Assembly (NCBI GenBank): GCA_028065725.1
Contig: JAPTVL010000429.1
Location: 1-14,378, forward strand
Length of the DNA: 14,378 bases
Origin: Betaproteobacteria bacterium
Lineage (GTDB): Bacteria > Pseudomonadota > Gammaproteobacteria > Burkholderiales > Rhodocyclaceae
Reading direction: 5' to 3'
The stretch's first letter is position 1. The number at the start of each line of letters is the position of its first letter. The notes below the pieces were generated by a model. That model was not told the origin of the DNA. It saw only the letters and a list, made by a program, of their open reading frames with translations, and searched no databases. Position numbers and translations under genes: made by a program. Below, piece by piece: positions 1 to 6,902 of this stretch.

Positions 1-293
1 ACCGGACCCTGCTCGATCGCGACACCGGTGCGCTGCAGATGTGCGATGACTTCCGCCAGCGGCGTTTCCGTGATCAGGCACAGGTCGGCCGAGCCCGGCA
101 TCGGCGTCACGGCATGCGGCGCCAGCGGCGCGGACACCGGATGCAGGTTGATCTTCTGCCGGCCGAAGGCCAGCGCGCGACGCCCGGCGCCAAAACTCAC
201 CGCCTCCATGCCCAGCACATCGACATAGAAGGCGATCGTCGCGTCGATGTCGCGCACGGTCAGTACCAGATGGTCGAGGCGGTCGATTTTCAT
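1..293 (-). CDS. VOC (glyoxalase-fold) family protein, 3' end beyond window
   Basis: Partial gene. The first 97 residues are visible and the rest lies off the left edge. The protein starts MKIDRLDHLVLTV, a classic first beta strand of the vicinal-oxygen-chelate fold. His8 and His51 (in KINLH) are likely metal ligands, and the stretch GSADLCLI near residues 67-74 opens the second half of the module. The ATG at 293-291 overlaps the stop of the upstream CitE-like gene by 4 bases (ATGA), so the two are translationally coupled and this is the last visible gene of the operon. From memory, VOC proteins with this kind of N-terminus (Salmonella STM3117 type, and P. aeruginosa PA0880) sit beside itaconate-degradation genes. 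VOC enzymes include epimerases, glyoxalases and dioxygenases, so the reaction here is unknown. An epimerase or detoxifying role on a pathway CoA ester or aldehyde is inference. Confidence 0.88.
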   Translation of the reverse strand, partial: MKIDRLDHLVLTVRDIDATIAFYVDVLGMEAVSFGAGRRALAFGRQKINLHPVSAPLAPHAVTPMPGSADLCLITETPLAEVIAHLQRTGVAIEQGP

Positions 294-1108
294 CGCTGCG
301 CATTTTTGCGGGCTGCGGCATCGGCGAGAATGGCCGCGGCGCGCAGCACCACCGGTCGGTCCACCATCTTGCCGTCCACCGCCACCGCCGCACCGCCCGA
401 CGCGGCATCGGCGGCGATCACACGCTGCGCCCAGGCGATCTCGTCGGCGCTCGGGGCGAAGCTGCGATTGACCACGGCGACCTGGCGCGGATGGATGCAC
501 AGCTTGCCGCCGAAACCGAGCCGGCGCGCACGCAGGGCATCGGCCTGCAGCAGTTCGGCATCGTCGATGGCCGTGGTGACGCCGTCGATCGGCGCGGCGA
601 TGCCGGCCAGACGCGAGGCCAGCACCAGTGCCACGCGGAAGGGCAGCAACTCGTCTTCGCTGCAGCGCATGTTCATGTCGGCCTGGAAGTCGATCTGGCC
701 GAAAATCAGGCGTTCGACCTGGTCCGTGTGTGCCAGGGCGAGACGCTGCTCGAAACCCAGCGCCGACTCCACCAGCGGCAGCACCGGCAGCCCGCCGCCG
801 GCGCGGCTTGCGACCAGCACGTCATCGGGGTGTTCGGCCTTGGGCAGCACCACCCCGGCGATGCCGGGCCGCGCCAGCAGCTCAAGATCGGCGACGAACC
901 AGGGCGTATCGGCGGCATTGATGCGCACCAGCACCGGCTGCGCGGGATCGAGCCAGGCCGCCAGCGCATCGCGCGCCGCGTCCTTCTCGGCGGGTGCGAC
1001 GGCATCTTCCAGGTCGATGATGACGGCATCGGCGCCGGCGGCCAGCGCCTTCGCAAAGCGCTCGGGGCGACTGGCAGGAACGAAGAGCAGCGAGTTCAGG
1101 CGCGTCAT
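290..1108 (-). CDS. ccl: CitE-like (HpcH/HpaI family) CoA-ester lyase, probable (S)-citramalyl-CoA lyase
   Basis: The product has 272 residues, the normal length for the CitE-like TIM-barrel lyases. Visible family motifs are the N-terminal strand NSLLFVPASRPERF, DLEDAV at 32-37, Arg62 in VRIN, LPKAE at 88-92, the Mg-binding Glu114 in LVES, the Asp in GQIDFQAD near 140-144, and GKLCIHPRQ at 201-209. The proposed reaction is cleavage of (S)-citramalyl-CoA to acetyl-CoA and pyruvate, the last step of itaconate breakdown. That assignment rests on the neighbouring CoA-transferase and MaoC-type hydratase genes, because sequence alone does not separate citramalyl-CoA, malyl-CoA and citryl lyases. 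The start overlaps the stop of the MmgE/PrpD gene by 4 bases (ATGA), and its own stop overlaps the VOC start in the same way. Membership of the lyase family is near certain; the substrate is less so. Confidence 0.8.
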   Translation of the reverse strand: MTRLNSLLFVPASRPERFAKALAAGADAVIIDLEDAVAPAEKDAARDALAAWLDPAQPVLVRINAADTPWFVADLELLARPGIAGVVLPKAEHPDDVLVASRAGGGLPVLPLVESALGFEQRLALAHTDQVERLIFGQIDFQADMNMRCSEDELLPFRVALVLASRLAGIAAPIDGVTTAIDDAELLQADALRARRLGFGGKLCIHPRQVAVVNRSFAPSADEIAWAQRVIAADAASGGAAVAVDGKMVDRPVVLRAAAILADAAARKNAQR

Positions 1109-2463
1109 GGTGCGGCGGGCAGCAGGTCGCCGATCGCGGCAGCCGCTTCCAGGTTCCAGACCTGGGCGATGAGGCAGCGCATCTCGGTCGCCGTGGCGCC
1201 GTCGCGATAGGCCGCGAGACGCAGCGCCTTGTCTTCGAGTTCGGCACGGGACAGCGTGTTGCCGGGGTCGCCCTTGGGCTCATCGACGCGGCCCTCGATG
1301 CGGCGGCCGTCTTTCGTCTGAATCGTGACCTTGCCTATCCAGCGCGCCGGATAAGCTGTATCGACCTCGGCATCGAGTTCCATGCGCACGCGCGCGGCGA
1401 AATCGCGCACCGCCGGATCGCGGAACAGCGTGTCGAACTCGGCCAGCCCGGCCCGGCCCCGGGTCGCGATCAGGCCCAGCACCGTGCCCATGGAGAACTT
1501 GGCCTGGTGTACGGTCTGCGGATCGGTCACCGGGCCGAGCACGTCGATCGCGCCCTGATGCACGCGGGCGACCACCTGCTCAATGTCGGCGCTGGCGAGA
1601 CGGTGATCCTGCATCGCCTTGAGCAGCGCATCGGCCGCCGGATGGTTGTGGCGGCAGGAAGCGTGGAACTTGAACGAAGTCTCGGCCACGGTCCAGCGCG
1701 TGCCGAGGCCGTCGGTCAGGCGCGCCGGATCGGCGTCGGTCGAGGTGCCGGCGGCGAGCCCCTGCGGCCCTTCGAGGATGTGGCGGGCGCCGGTAAAGCC
1801 GTCCTGCGCCAGATAGGCCGCAGTCAGGCCCGCGCCGGCGGCGTGCGCGGTGTGCAACTGCTTAGAATGCGCGGCATCGCGCAGGAATTCCCAGAGCCCC
1901 GCCGACTGGGTGCCGGCCGAGCCGAAGGCATGCAGCATGCTTGTCGCATCGAGGCCGAGCAGGCGGCCGACCGCGGCGGCGGCAGCCAGGGTGCCGGCGG
2001 TGCCGGTGGTGTGGAAGATGCGGTAATGCGAGCGGCCGAGATATTCGCCGACGCGGATGCCGACCTCGTAGCCGGCGACGCAGGCCGTCAGCAACTCGCG
2101 CCCCGATGCGCCGAGCGCCTGCGCCACGGCCAGCGCCGGCGGAAACACGACGGTGGCCGGATGGAACACCGAACCGTTGTGCACGTCGTCCTGCTCGGCG
2201 ACATGCGAGGACGCGGCATTGACCATCGCAGCGAACAGCGACGAAGTGTGGCGGCGCGAAATCAGCACCTCGGCCTTTCCCTCGGCCGGACCCATGGCGC
2301 GGGCAAAGCGCTCGATGATTTCGACCGGCTCGGCGCCCTTGCCGGCCAGCGCCGAGGCAGTCCAGTCAAGGAACAGGTCCTCGGTGCGGCGCAGGACGGA
2401 CGCGGGGATGTCATCGGCCTTCAGTTCGGCGGCGAAACGCGCCAGTATCTGTGTGCAGTCCAT
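1105..2463 (-). CDS. MmgE/PrpD family protein (2-methylcitrate dehydratase / cis-aconitate decarboxylase fold)
   Basis: The product has about 452 residues, full length for the family. Numbered from the ATG at 2463, it has an all-helical N-terminal domain with the active-site region EQDDVHNGSVFHPATV (Asp92, Asp93, His95, His101), His151 in FHTTGTAG, Lys201 in SKQLHTAHAAG, and CRHNHPAAD near 270-278. These positions resemble the catalytic set described for cis-aconitate decarboxylases. PrpD acts on 2-methylcitrate and the same fold includes itaconate-forming cis-aconitate decarboxylases, but no function can be read from sequence alone. A homologue (PA0881, from memory) sits in the P. aeruginosa itaconate cluster with no settled role. 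Two in-frame ATGs exist. A GGAG lies 6 bases before the ATG at 2463 but touches the ATG at 2469, so 2463 is preferred. The gene lies 9 bases after the CoA-transferase stop and overlaps the lyase gene. Confidence 0.87.
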   Translation of the reverse strand: MDCTQILARFAAELKADDIPASVLRRTEDLFLDWTASALAGKGAEPVEIIERFARAMGPAEGKAEVLISRRHTSSLFAAMVNAASSHVAEQDDVHNGSVFHPATVVFPPALAVAQALGASGRELLTACVAGYEVGIRVGEYLGRSHYRIFHTTGTAGTLAAAAAVGRLLGLDATSMLHAFGSAGTQSAGLWEFLRDAAHSKQLHTAHAAGAGLTAAYLAQDGFTGARHILEGPQGLAAGTSTDADPARLTDGLGTRWTVAETSFKFHASCRHNHPAADALLKAMQDHRLASADIEQVVARVHQGAIDVLGPVTDPQTVHQAKFSMGTVLGLIATRGRAGLAEFDTLFRDPAVRDFAARVRMELDAEVDTAYPARWIGKVTIQTKDGRRIEGRVDEPKGDPGNTLSRAELEDKALRLAAYRDGATATEMRCLIAQVWNLEAAAAIGDLLPAAP

Positions 2464-2469
2464 GGCCAT

Positions 2470-2473
2470 CTCC
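2470..2473 (-). promoter_or_regulatory. Ribosome binding site GGAG for the MmgE/PrpD gene
   Basis: On the minus strand the sequence reads TAGGAGATGGCCATGG. The TAG is the CoA-transferase stop. GGAG ends 6 bases before the second ATG (2463) and directly abuts the first (2469). Shine-Dalgarno spacing therefore favours the second ATG. The overlap of stop codon and ribosome binding site implies re-initiation after the upstream gene. Confidence 0.6.
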
Positions 2474-3663
2474 TATACCGCGCGCTCGCCGCGCAGGCGT
2501 TCGATCTCCGCGTCATCGTAACCGAGGCCGGCGAGGATAACCGCCGTGTGCTGGCCCAGCGCCGGCACGCCATCCATGCGCGGCTCGACATCGCTCGGCA
2601 GGCCCGGCGGCAGCAGCGCCGGAATCTTTCCGGCGGGGCTGTCGACCTCGACCCAGCGCCCGCGCGCCTTGAGCTGTTCATGCTGCCAGAGATCGTGCAT
2701 GTCGTTGACGTGGGCGTTGGCGATGCCGGCAGCATCGAGGCGGGCCAGCACCTGTTCCGAACTCAGGGCGGCGAAGGCCTGCTCGACCAGGGCCTTGACT
2801 TCGGCGCGCGCCGCGGTGCGCTTCGAATTCGAGGCATAGCGCGGATCGTTCACCAGTTCCGGCTGCAGCAGCACCTTCTCGCAGAAGATCGCCCATTCGC
2901 GTTCATTCTGCAGGCCGAGCATGACCACCTTGCCGTCGCCGGCGCTGAAGGGGCCGTAGGGATAGATTGTGGCGTGCGCCGCGCCCGAACGCGGCGGCGG
3001 CGCGGCGCCGTCGATCGCGTAGTAGAGCGGATAGCTCATCCATTCGGCCATGGCTTCCAGCATCGAGACTTCGACGCGGGAACCTTTGCCGGTCTTGCCG
3101 CGCTGGATCAGCGCCGCCAGGATGTTGCTGTAGGCATACATACCGGCGGCGATGTCGGCGATCGAGCAGCCGGCCTTGGACGGCTCGTCGGGCGTGCCGG
3201 TGATCGAGAGGAAACCGGATTCGCTCTGGATCAGCAGGTCGTAGGCCTTCTTGTCGCGGTAGGGGCCGGAGTCGCCGTAGCCGGAGATGTCGCAGACGAT
3301 CAGGCGCGGATACTTCTCGTACAGGACCTCGAAGGACAGCCCGAGCCGGGCCGCGGCGCCGGGCGCCAGGTTCTGCACCAGCACGTCGGTCTGTTCCAGC
3401 AGGCGTTCGAAAACACCGTCGGCCGCGTCATGCTTGACATCCAGCGTCAGGCTTTCCTTGGAGCGGTTGGTCCACACGAAATGCGAAGCCAGGCCCTTGA
3501 CGCGCTCGTCATAGCCGCGGGCGAAATCGCCGGAACCGGGACGCTCGACCTTGATCACGCGCGCGCCGAGGTCGGCCAGTTGTCGCGTGCAGAACGGCGC
3601 GGCGATGGCGTGTTCCAATGAGACGACGGTAATGCCGTCGAGCGGACGGTTTGCCGATGCCAT
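2473..3663 (-). CDS. ict: CaiB/BaiF family (class III) CoA-transferase, probable succinyl-CoA:itaconate CoA-transferase
   Basis: The product has 396 residues, standard for class III CoA-transferases. It opens with PLDGITVVSLEHAIAAPFCTRQLADLGARVIKVE, the typical first Rossmann-like segment, followed by GSGDFAR, the conserved NRSKESLTLD near 66-75, and GYGDSGPYRDKKAYDLLIQ near 128-146. Asp170 in SIADIAAGMYA is the expected nucleophilic aspartate that carries the acyl-CoA anhydride intermediate. The expected role is to move CoA from succinyl-CoA to a dicarboxylate. Because a MaoC-type hydratase and a CitE-type lyase share the operon, itaconate is the best substrate guess; oxalate, mesaconate or citramalate would be alternatives. 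The open frame extends upstream past 4000 inside the dehydrogenase gene, but the ATG at 3663 starts the canonical N-terminus and has AAGGAA 7 bases before it. The gap to the upstream gene is 11 bases. Confidence 0.85.
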   Translation of the reverse strand: MASANRPLDGITVVSLEHAIAAPFCTRQLADLGARVIKVERPGSGDFARGYDERVKGLASHFVWTNRSKESLTLDVKHDAADGVFERLLEQTDVLVQNLAPGAAARLGLSFEVLYEKYPRLIVCDISGYGDSGPYRDKKAYDLLIQSESGFLSITGTPDEPSKAGCSIADIAAGMYAYSNILAALIQRGKTGKGSRVEVSMLEAMAEWMSYPLYYAIDGAAPPPRSGAAHATIYPYGPFSAGDGKVVMLGLQNEREWAIFCEKVLLQPELVNDPRYASNSKRTAARAEVKALVEQAFAALSSEQVLARLDAAGIANAHVNDMHDLWQHEQLKARGRWVEVDSPAGKIPALLPPGLPSDVEPRMDGVPALGQHTAVILAGLGYDDAEIERLRGERAV

Positions 3664-3674
3664 GTCTGTGTTCC

Positions 3675-4835
3675 TTAAAACGACCGCGGCAAACCGAGCA
3701 CATGCTCGGCGACGTGCGCCAGGATCAGGTTGGTCGAGATCGGCGCGACCTGGTAGAGCCGTGTCTCGCGGAACTTTCGTTCGACGTCGTATTCGCAGGC
3801 GAAGCCGAAGCCGCCGTGGAACTGGATGCAGGCGTTGGCGGCCTCCCACGAGGCCTTGGCGGCAAGGTACTTGGCCATGTTGGCCTGGGCGCCGCAGGGC
3901 TGGTGCGCGTCGTAGAGGCGGCAGGCCTCCCAGCGCATCAGGTTGGCCGCTTCGACCTCGATGTAGGACTCGGCGATGGGAAACTGCACGCCCTGGTTCT
4001 GGCCGATCGGGCGGCCGAAGACCACGCGCTCCTTGACGTAGGCACCGACCTTGTCGATGAACCAGTAGCCGTCGCCGATGCACTCGGCGGCGATCAGGGT
4101 GCGCTCGGCGTTGAGACCGTCGAGGATGTACTTGAAACCCTTGCCCTCCTCGCCGATCAGGTTCTCCGCAGGAATCTCCAGGTTGTCGAAGAACAGTTCG
4201 TTGGTCTCGTGATTCACCATGTTCGGGATCGGCCGCACCGTCATGCCGTGGCCGATCGCGTCGCGCAGGTCGACGATGAAGATCGACATGCCCTCGGATT
4301 TCTTCTTCACCTCGGCCAGCGGCGTGGTGCGCGCCAGCAGGATCATCAGGTCGGAATGCTGGATGCGCGAGATCCAGACCTTCTGTCCATTGACCACATA
4401 GCGGTCGCCCTGCCTCACCGCCGTGGTCTTGATCTTCGTCGTGTCGGTGCCGGTGCTGGGCTCGGTGACACCCATCGACTGCAGGCGCAGCTCGCCGCTG
4501 GCGATCCGTGGCAGGTAGAGCCGCTTCTGTGCTTCCGAACCGTGGCGCAGCAGGGTGCCCATGTTGTACATCTGGCCGTGGCAGGCGCCGGAGTTGCCGC
4601 CGCAGCGGTTGATCTCCTCCATGATCACCGAGGCCTCGGTCAGGCCGAGGCCAGAACCGCCGTACTCCTGCGGGATCAGCGCCGCCATCCAGCCGGCCTT
4701 GGTCAATGCATCGACGAAGGCCTCGGGATAGCCGCGTTCCTCGTCGATCTTGCGAAAATACTCGGCCGGATACTGGGCGCAGAGGTCGCGCACCGCATCG
4801 CGGATGTCCTGCCAGGCGTCGTTGGCCTTTTGCAT
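3675..4835 (-). CDS. Acyl-CoA dehydrogenase family protein with isovaleryl-type catalytic Glu position
   Basis: The product has 386 residues, a normal length for the four-helix/beta/four-helix flavoprotein fold. Features are LIPQEYGGSGLGL at 53-65, the FAD/substrate motif MGVTEPSTGTDTTKIKTTA at 121-139, VNGQKVWIS at 148-156, and the C-terminal dimer/FAD segment FHGGFGFACEYDVERKFRETR at about 339-359. The usual catalytic glutamate of medium-chain enzymes (the EGT of YxIYEGTS) is absent, and the aligned stretch reads YQVAPIST with Pro365. Instead Glu244 in LNAER matches the helix-G position used by isovaleryl-CoA dehydrogenase, so activity is plausible with a relocated base, possibly on a branched acyl-CoA. 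An equivalent gene (PA0879, from memory) lies in the P. aeruginosa itaconate cluster. Its substrate is unknown; methylsuccinyl-CoA is one idea. Electrons would pass to ETF. It lies 31 bases after the hydratase gene, and the ribosome binding site is weak. Confidence 0.9.
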   Translation of the reverse strand: MQKANDAWQDIRDAVRDLCAQYPAEYFRKIDEERGYPEAFVDALTKAGWMAALIPQEYGGSGLGLTEASVIMEEINRCGGNSGACHGQMYNMGTLLRHGSEAQKRLYLPRIASGELRLQSMGVTEPSTGTDTTKIKTTAVRQGDRYVVNGQKVWISRIQHSDLMILLARTTPLAEVKKKSEGMSIFIVDLRDAIGHGMTVRPIPNMVNHETNELFFDNLEIPAENLIGEEGKGFKYILDGLNAERTLIAAECIGDGYWFIDKVGAYVKERVVFGRPIGQNQGVQFPIAESYIEVEAANLMRWEACRLYDAHQPCGAQANMAKYLAAKASWEAANACIQFHGGFGFACEYDVERKFRETRLYQVAPISTNLILAHVAEHVLGLPRSF

Positions 4836-4866
4836 GATGTGTCTCGTTGGGGTTGGGAGTGGCGTT

Positions 4867-5730
4867 TCAGGTGAGCGTGACGCTCATGTCCATGGTCAGG
4901 TGGCCTTCGGCATCGCGGGTCCACAGCTTGACGGCCCTGCCGTCGGCCTCGGGCCGGCCGCAGACGTGGAAGGGCGCGATGTCGAACACCGGCTTGACGG
5001 CGCGGAACTCGATCGTCGCCACCCGTGCCCGCGGCAGCTTGCGCCGCAGCAGGTCGACCAGCAGGGTGGCGATCAGCGGGCCATGCACGATCAGGCCCGG
5101 ATAGCCCTCGACCTCGGTAACGTAGCGGCGGTCGTAGTGGATGCGATGGCCGTTGAAGGTCAGCGCGGAATAGCGGAACAGCAGCACGTCATCGGGCACG
5201 ATCTGCCGTTCCCAGGCACTGTCGGTCGGCGCTTTGGCAAAAGTCGGCGCTGGCGGTACGGCAGACCCGGCGGCGCCCGGCAGGTCGCGATAGACGATGT
5301 CGTGCTCTTCCGTGATGCACAGATCGCGCGGCCCATGAAACTCGTGGCGCACCAGGACGAAGACCAGTTCGCCCGAGCGCCCGCTCTTGTGCTCGACCGA
5401 CATCACCTGCGAACGGCGCTGCACCGTCTCGCCTACCCGCAGCGGCTGCGGAAACGTGAGCCGGCCGCCAGCCCACATGCGGCGCGGCAACGGCACCGGC
5501 GGCAGGAAGCCGCCGCGCGCCGGGTGGCCGTCGGGACCGAGCGCCGACTGGCGCGCGGCCGGCACGCACAGCGTCCAGTGCCAAGGTGGCGGCAGCGCGT
5601 CGCCGGCCACCGGCACAGCATCGTCGCGGTCGAGCGTGGCGGCCAGCGCCGCCACCTTCGATGGCGCGACAATGTCTTCCACGACCTCGGTGCGGCCGAC
5701 CCAGGTGCGCAGATGATCGAGGTCAATCAT
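4867..5730 (-). CDS. ich: MaoC/FAS1-like double-hotdog hydratase, probable itaconyl-CoA hydratase
   Basis: The product has 287 residues and reads as a fused pair of hotdog domains. The N-terminal half (about 1-150) is FAS1-dehydratase-like with PRRMWAGGRLTFPQPL at 82-97. The C-terminal half is MaoC-like with FRYSALTFNGHRIHYD at 185-200 and EGYPGLIVHGPL at 208-219. The NGHRIHYD/HGPL signature is shared with mesaconyl-C4-CoA hydratase and bacterial itaconyl-CoA hydratases, from memory. Proposed reaction: hydration of itaconyl-CoA to (S)-citramalyl-CoA, feeding the CitE-like lyase. The alternative is a mesaconyl-C4-CoA or beta-methylmalyl-CoA hydratase, which has the same fold. The ATG at 5730 has GGAG 5 bases upstream and lies 16 bases after the dctP stop, so the two are co-transcribed. 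Confidence 0.82.
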   Translation of the reverse strand: MIDLDHLRTWVGRTEVVEDIVAPSKVAALAATLDRDDAVPVAGDALPPPWHWTLCVPAARQSALGPDGHPARGGFLPPVPLPRRMWAGGRLTFPQPLRVGETVQRRSQVMSVEHKSGRSGELVFVLVRHEFHGPRDLCITEEHDIVYRDLPGAAGSAVPPAPTFAKAPTDSAWERQIVPDDVLLFRYSALTFNGHRIHYDRRYVTEVEGYPGLIVHGPLIATLLVDLLRRKLPRARVATIEFRAVKPVFDIAPFHVCGRPEADGRAVKLWTRDAEGHLTMDMSVTLT

Positions 5731-5746
5731 GGAAACTCCGTCACGC

Positions 5747-6757
5747 TCACTTGTTGGGATCGAAGCCGGTTTCCTTGTAGAAGGCCTTGATCAGGTCGGC
5801 CCCCACCCGATCTTCCATCTGTCGGTGCGACTTGACCATGGCCTTCTTCCACTCGGCCTTTTCCGCCGGCGTCAGCGTCAGGATCTGGGTCTTGCCCGAC
5901 TTGCGGATGCCTTCGAGGGCGTCGTCGTTTTCCTTCTTGGCGATGTCGTTGGCGTGTTTGGTGGCGTCCTTCATGGCGCCTTCGAGGATGCCGCGAATGT
6001 CCGCCGGCAGGCCGTCCCAGAACTTCTTGTTGGTGATCACCGCATAGCCGATGTAGCCGTGGTCGGACAGGGTGAGGAATTTCTGCACCTCGTGGTGCTT
6101 CTGGGTGTAGATGTTGGACAGCGTGTTTTCCGAGCCATCGACCACGCCGGTCTGCATCGCCTGGTACACCTCGGAGAAAGCCATCACCTGCGGCAAGGCA
6201 TTCACCGAGCGCATCTGCGCTTCGAGCACCTTGGAGGACTGGATGCGCAACTTGAGGCCGCGGAAGTCGTCCGGCTTCTTCAGTGCCCGGTTGGCCGACA
6301 TCTGCTTGAAGCCGTTGTCCCAGTAGGCCAGGCCGAGGATGCCGCGGACCTCGAGCTTGTTCAGCAGCATCTGGCCGAGCGGCCCCTGGGTGATGCGGTG
6401 CATTTCCTCGATGCTGTCGAAGATGTAGGGCAGGTCGAACACCTCGAATTCGCGCACGCCGAGCGGGCCGAACTTCGACACCGAGGGCGCCAGCATCTGC
6501 ACCGCGCCGAGCTGCAGCGCTTCGAGTTCTTCCTTGTCCTTGTACAGCGAGCTGTTGGGATAGACCTCGACCTTGACCCGGCCTTGGGTACGCTCCTCGG
6601 CCAGCTTCCTGAACTGGTCGGCGCCCTTGCCCTTGGGCGTTTCGCTGGTCGTGACGTGGCTGAATTTGATGACGATGGGTGCGGCCTGCTGTGCCGCGGC
6701 GGGCAGGGCCAGCATCGAGATGCCAAACAGTGCCGAAAACCAGTGGATAGCTTTCAT
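5747..6757 (-). CDS. dctP: TRAP transporter substrate-binding protein, DctP family
   Basis: The product has 336 residues. A clear Sec signal peptide (MKAIHWFSALFGISMLALPAAA, about residues 1-22, probable cleavage after AAA or AAQ) directs it to the periplasm. The mature protein begins with the family strand IVIKFSHVTT and has the conserved region FDLPYIF at 107-113, the carboxylate-binding Arg171 in GLKLRIQSS, and VDGSENTLSNIY at 206-217. DctP proteins bind organic acids and deliver them to DctQ/DctM membrane subunits, which are not in this window; they may lie past the left edge or elsewhere. The start at 6757 has a strong GGAGGA ribosome binding site about 5 bases upstream. As first gene of the operon, 16 bases ahead of the hydratase, it probably binds the pathway substrate, such as itaconate or a related dicarboxylate (inference). 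Confidence 0.92.
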   Translation of the reverse strand: MKAIHWFSALFGISMLALPAAAQQAAPIVIKFSHVTTSETPKGKGADQFRKLAEERTQGRVKVEVYPNSSLYKDKEELEALQLGAVQMLAPSVSKFGPLGVREFEVFDLPYIFDSIEEMHRITQGPLGQMLLNKLEVRGILGLAYWDNGFKQMSANRALKKPDDFRGLKLRIQSSKVLEAQMRSVNALPQVMAFSEVYQAMQTGVVDGSENTLSNIYTQKHHEVQKFLTLSDHGYIGYAVITNKKFWDGLPADIRGILEGAMKDATKHANDIAKKENDDALEGIRKSGKTQILTLTPAEKAEWKKAMVKSHRQMEDRVGADLIKAFYKETGFDPNK

Positions 6758-6820
6758 ATACTTCCTCCGTGATGTTTTTATGATGGCGACGGGACAAACC
6801 AGACCTATCGCCGACGGAGC

Positions 6821-6850
6821 AGTGTAGGAGGAGTTGAAGGCGAAGGGCAA
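6821..6850 (-). promoter_or_regulatory. Possible sigma-70 promoter for the dctP-itaconate operon
   Basis: On the minus strand, TTGCCC (6850-6845) and TACACT (6826-6821) are separated by 18 bases; each matches the consensus at 4 of 6 positions. This would give a leader of roughly 60 bases before dctP. It is the best-looking pair between the hairpin at 6870-6890 and the dctP start, but the match is weak, as would suit an activator-dependent promoter. Confidence 0.3.
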
Positions 6851-6855
6851 TTGCC
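6846..6855. promoter_or_regulatory. 10-bp perfect palindrome GGCAATTGCC, candidate operator
   Basis: This is a perfect 10-bp dyad lying over the candidate -35 box of the dctP operon and just past the regulator gene's hairpin. It could be part of a LysR-type binding site, but the typical T-N11-A pattern is not clearly seen around it, so the assignment is tentative. Confidence 0.25.
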
Positions 6856-6869
6856 GATTGTGAAACAGT

Positions 6870-6890
6870 GCCTTCGCAGAATGCGAAGGC
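6870..6890 (-). terminator. Hairpin after the LysR gene, possible terminator
   Basis: GCCTTCGCA and TGCGAAGGC form a perfect 9-bp stem with a 3-base loop, beginning 12 bases after the LysR stop. No good T tract follows on the minus strand (ACTGTTTC), so it may be a weak or partial terminator separating the thioesterase-LysR unit from the dctP operon. Confidence 0.5.
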
Positions 6891-6902
6891 CATGCGGGCG
6901 AC

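Noticed and set aside
1507..3621. Very long open frame on the plus strand, antisense to the PrpD-like and CoA-transferase genes
   Set aside because: It lies opposite two genes with clear family motifs, its product is Arg/Gly/Ala/His-rich without any recognisable domain, and high-GC codon bias opens such antisense frames routinely.
3664..4083. 5' extension of the CoA-transferase frame into the dehydrogenase gene
   Set aside because: The extension is the out-of-frame shadow of the dehydrogenase. The canonical N-terminus begins at the ATG at 3663 with a good ribosome binding site.
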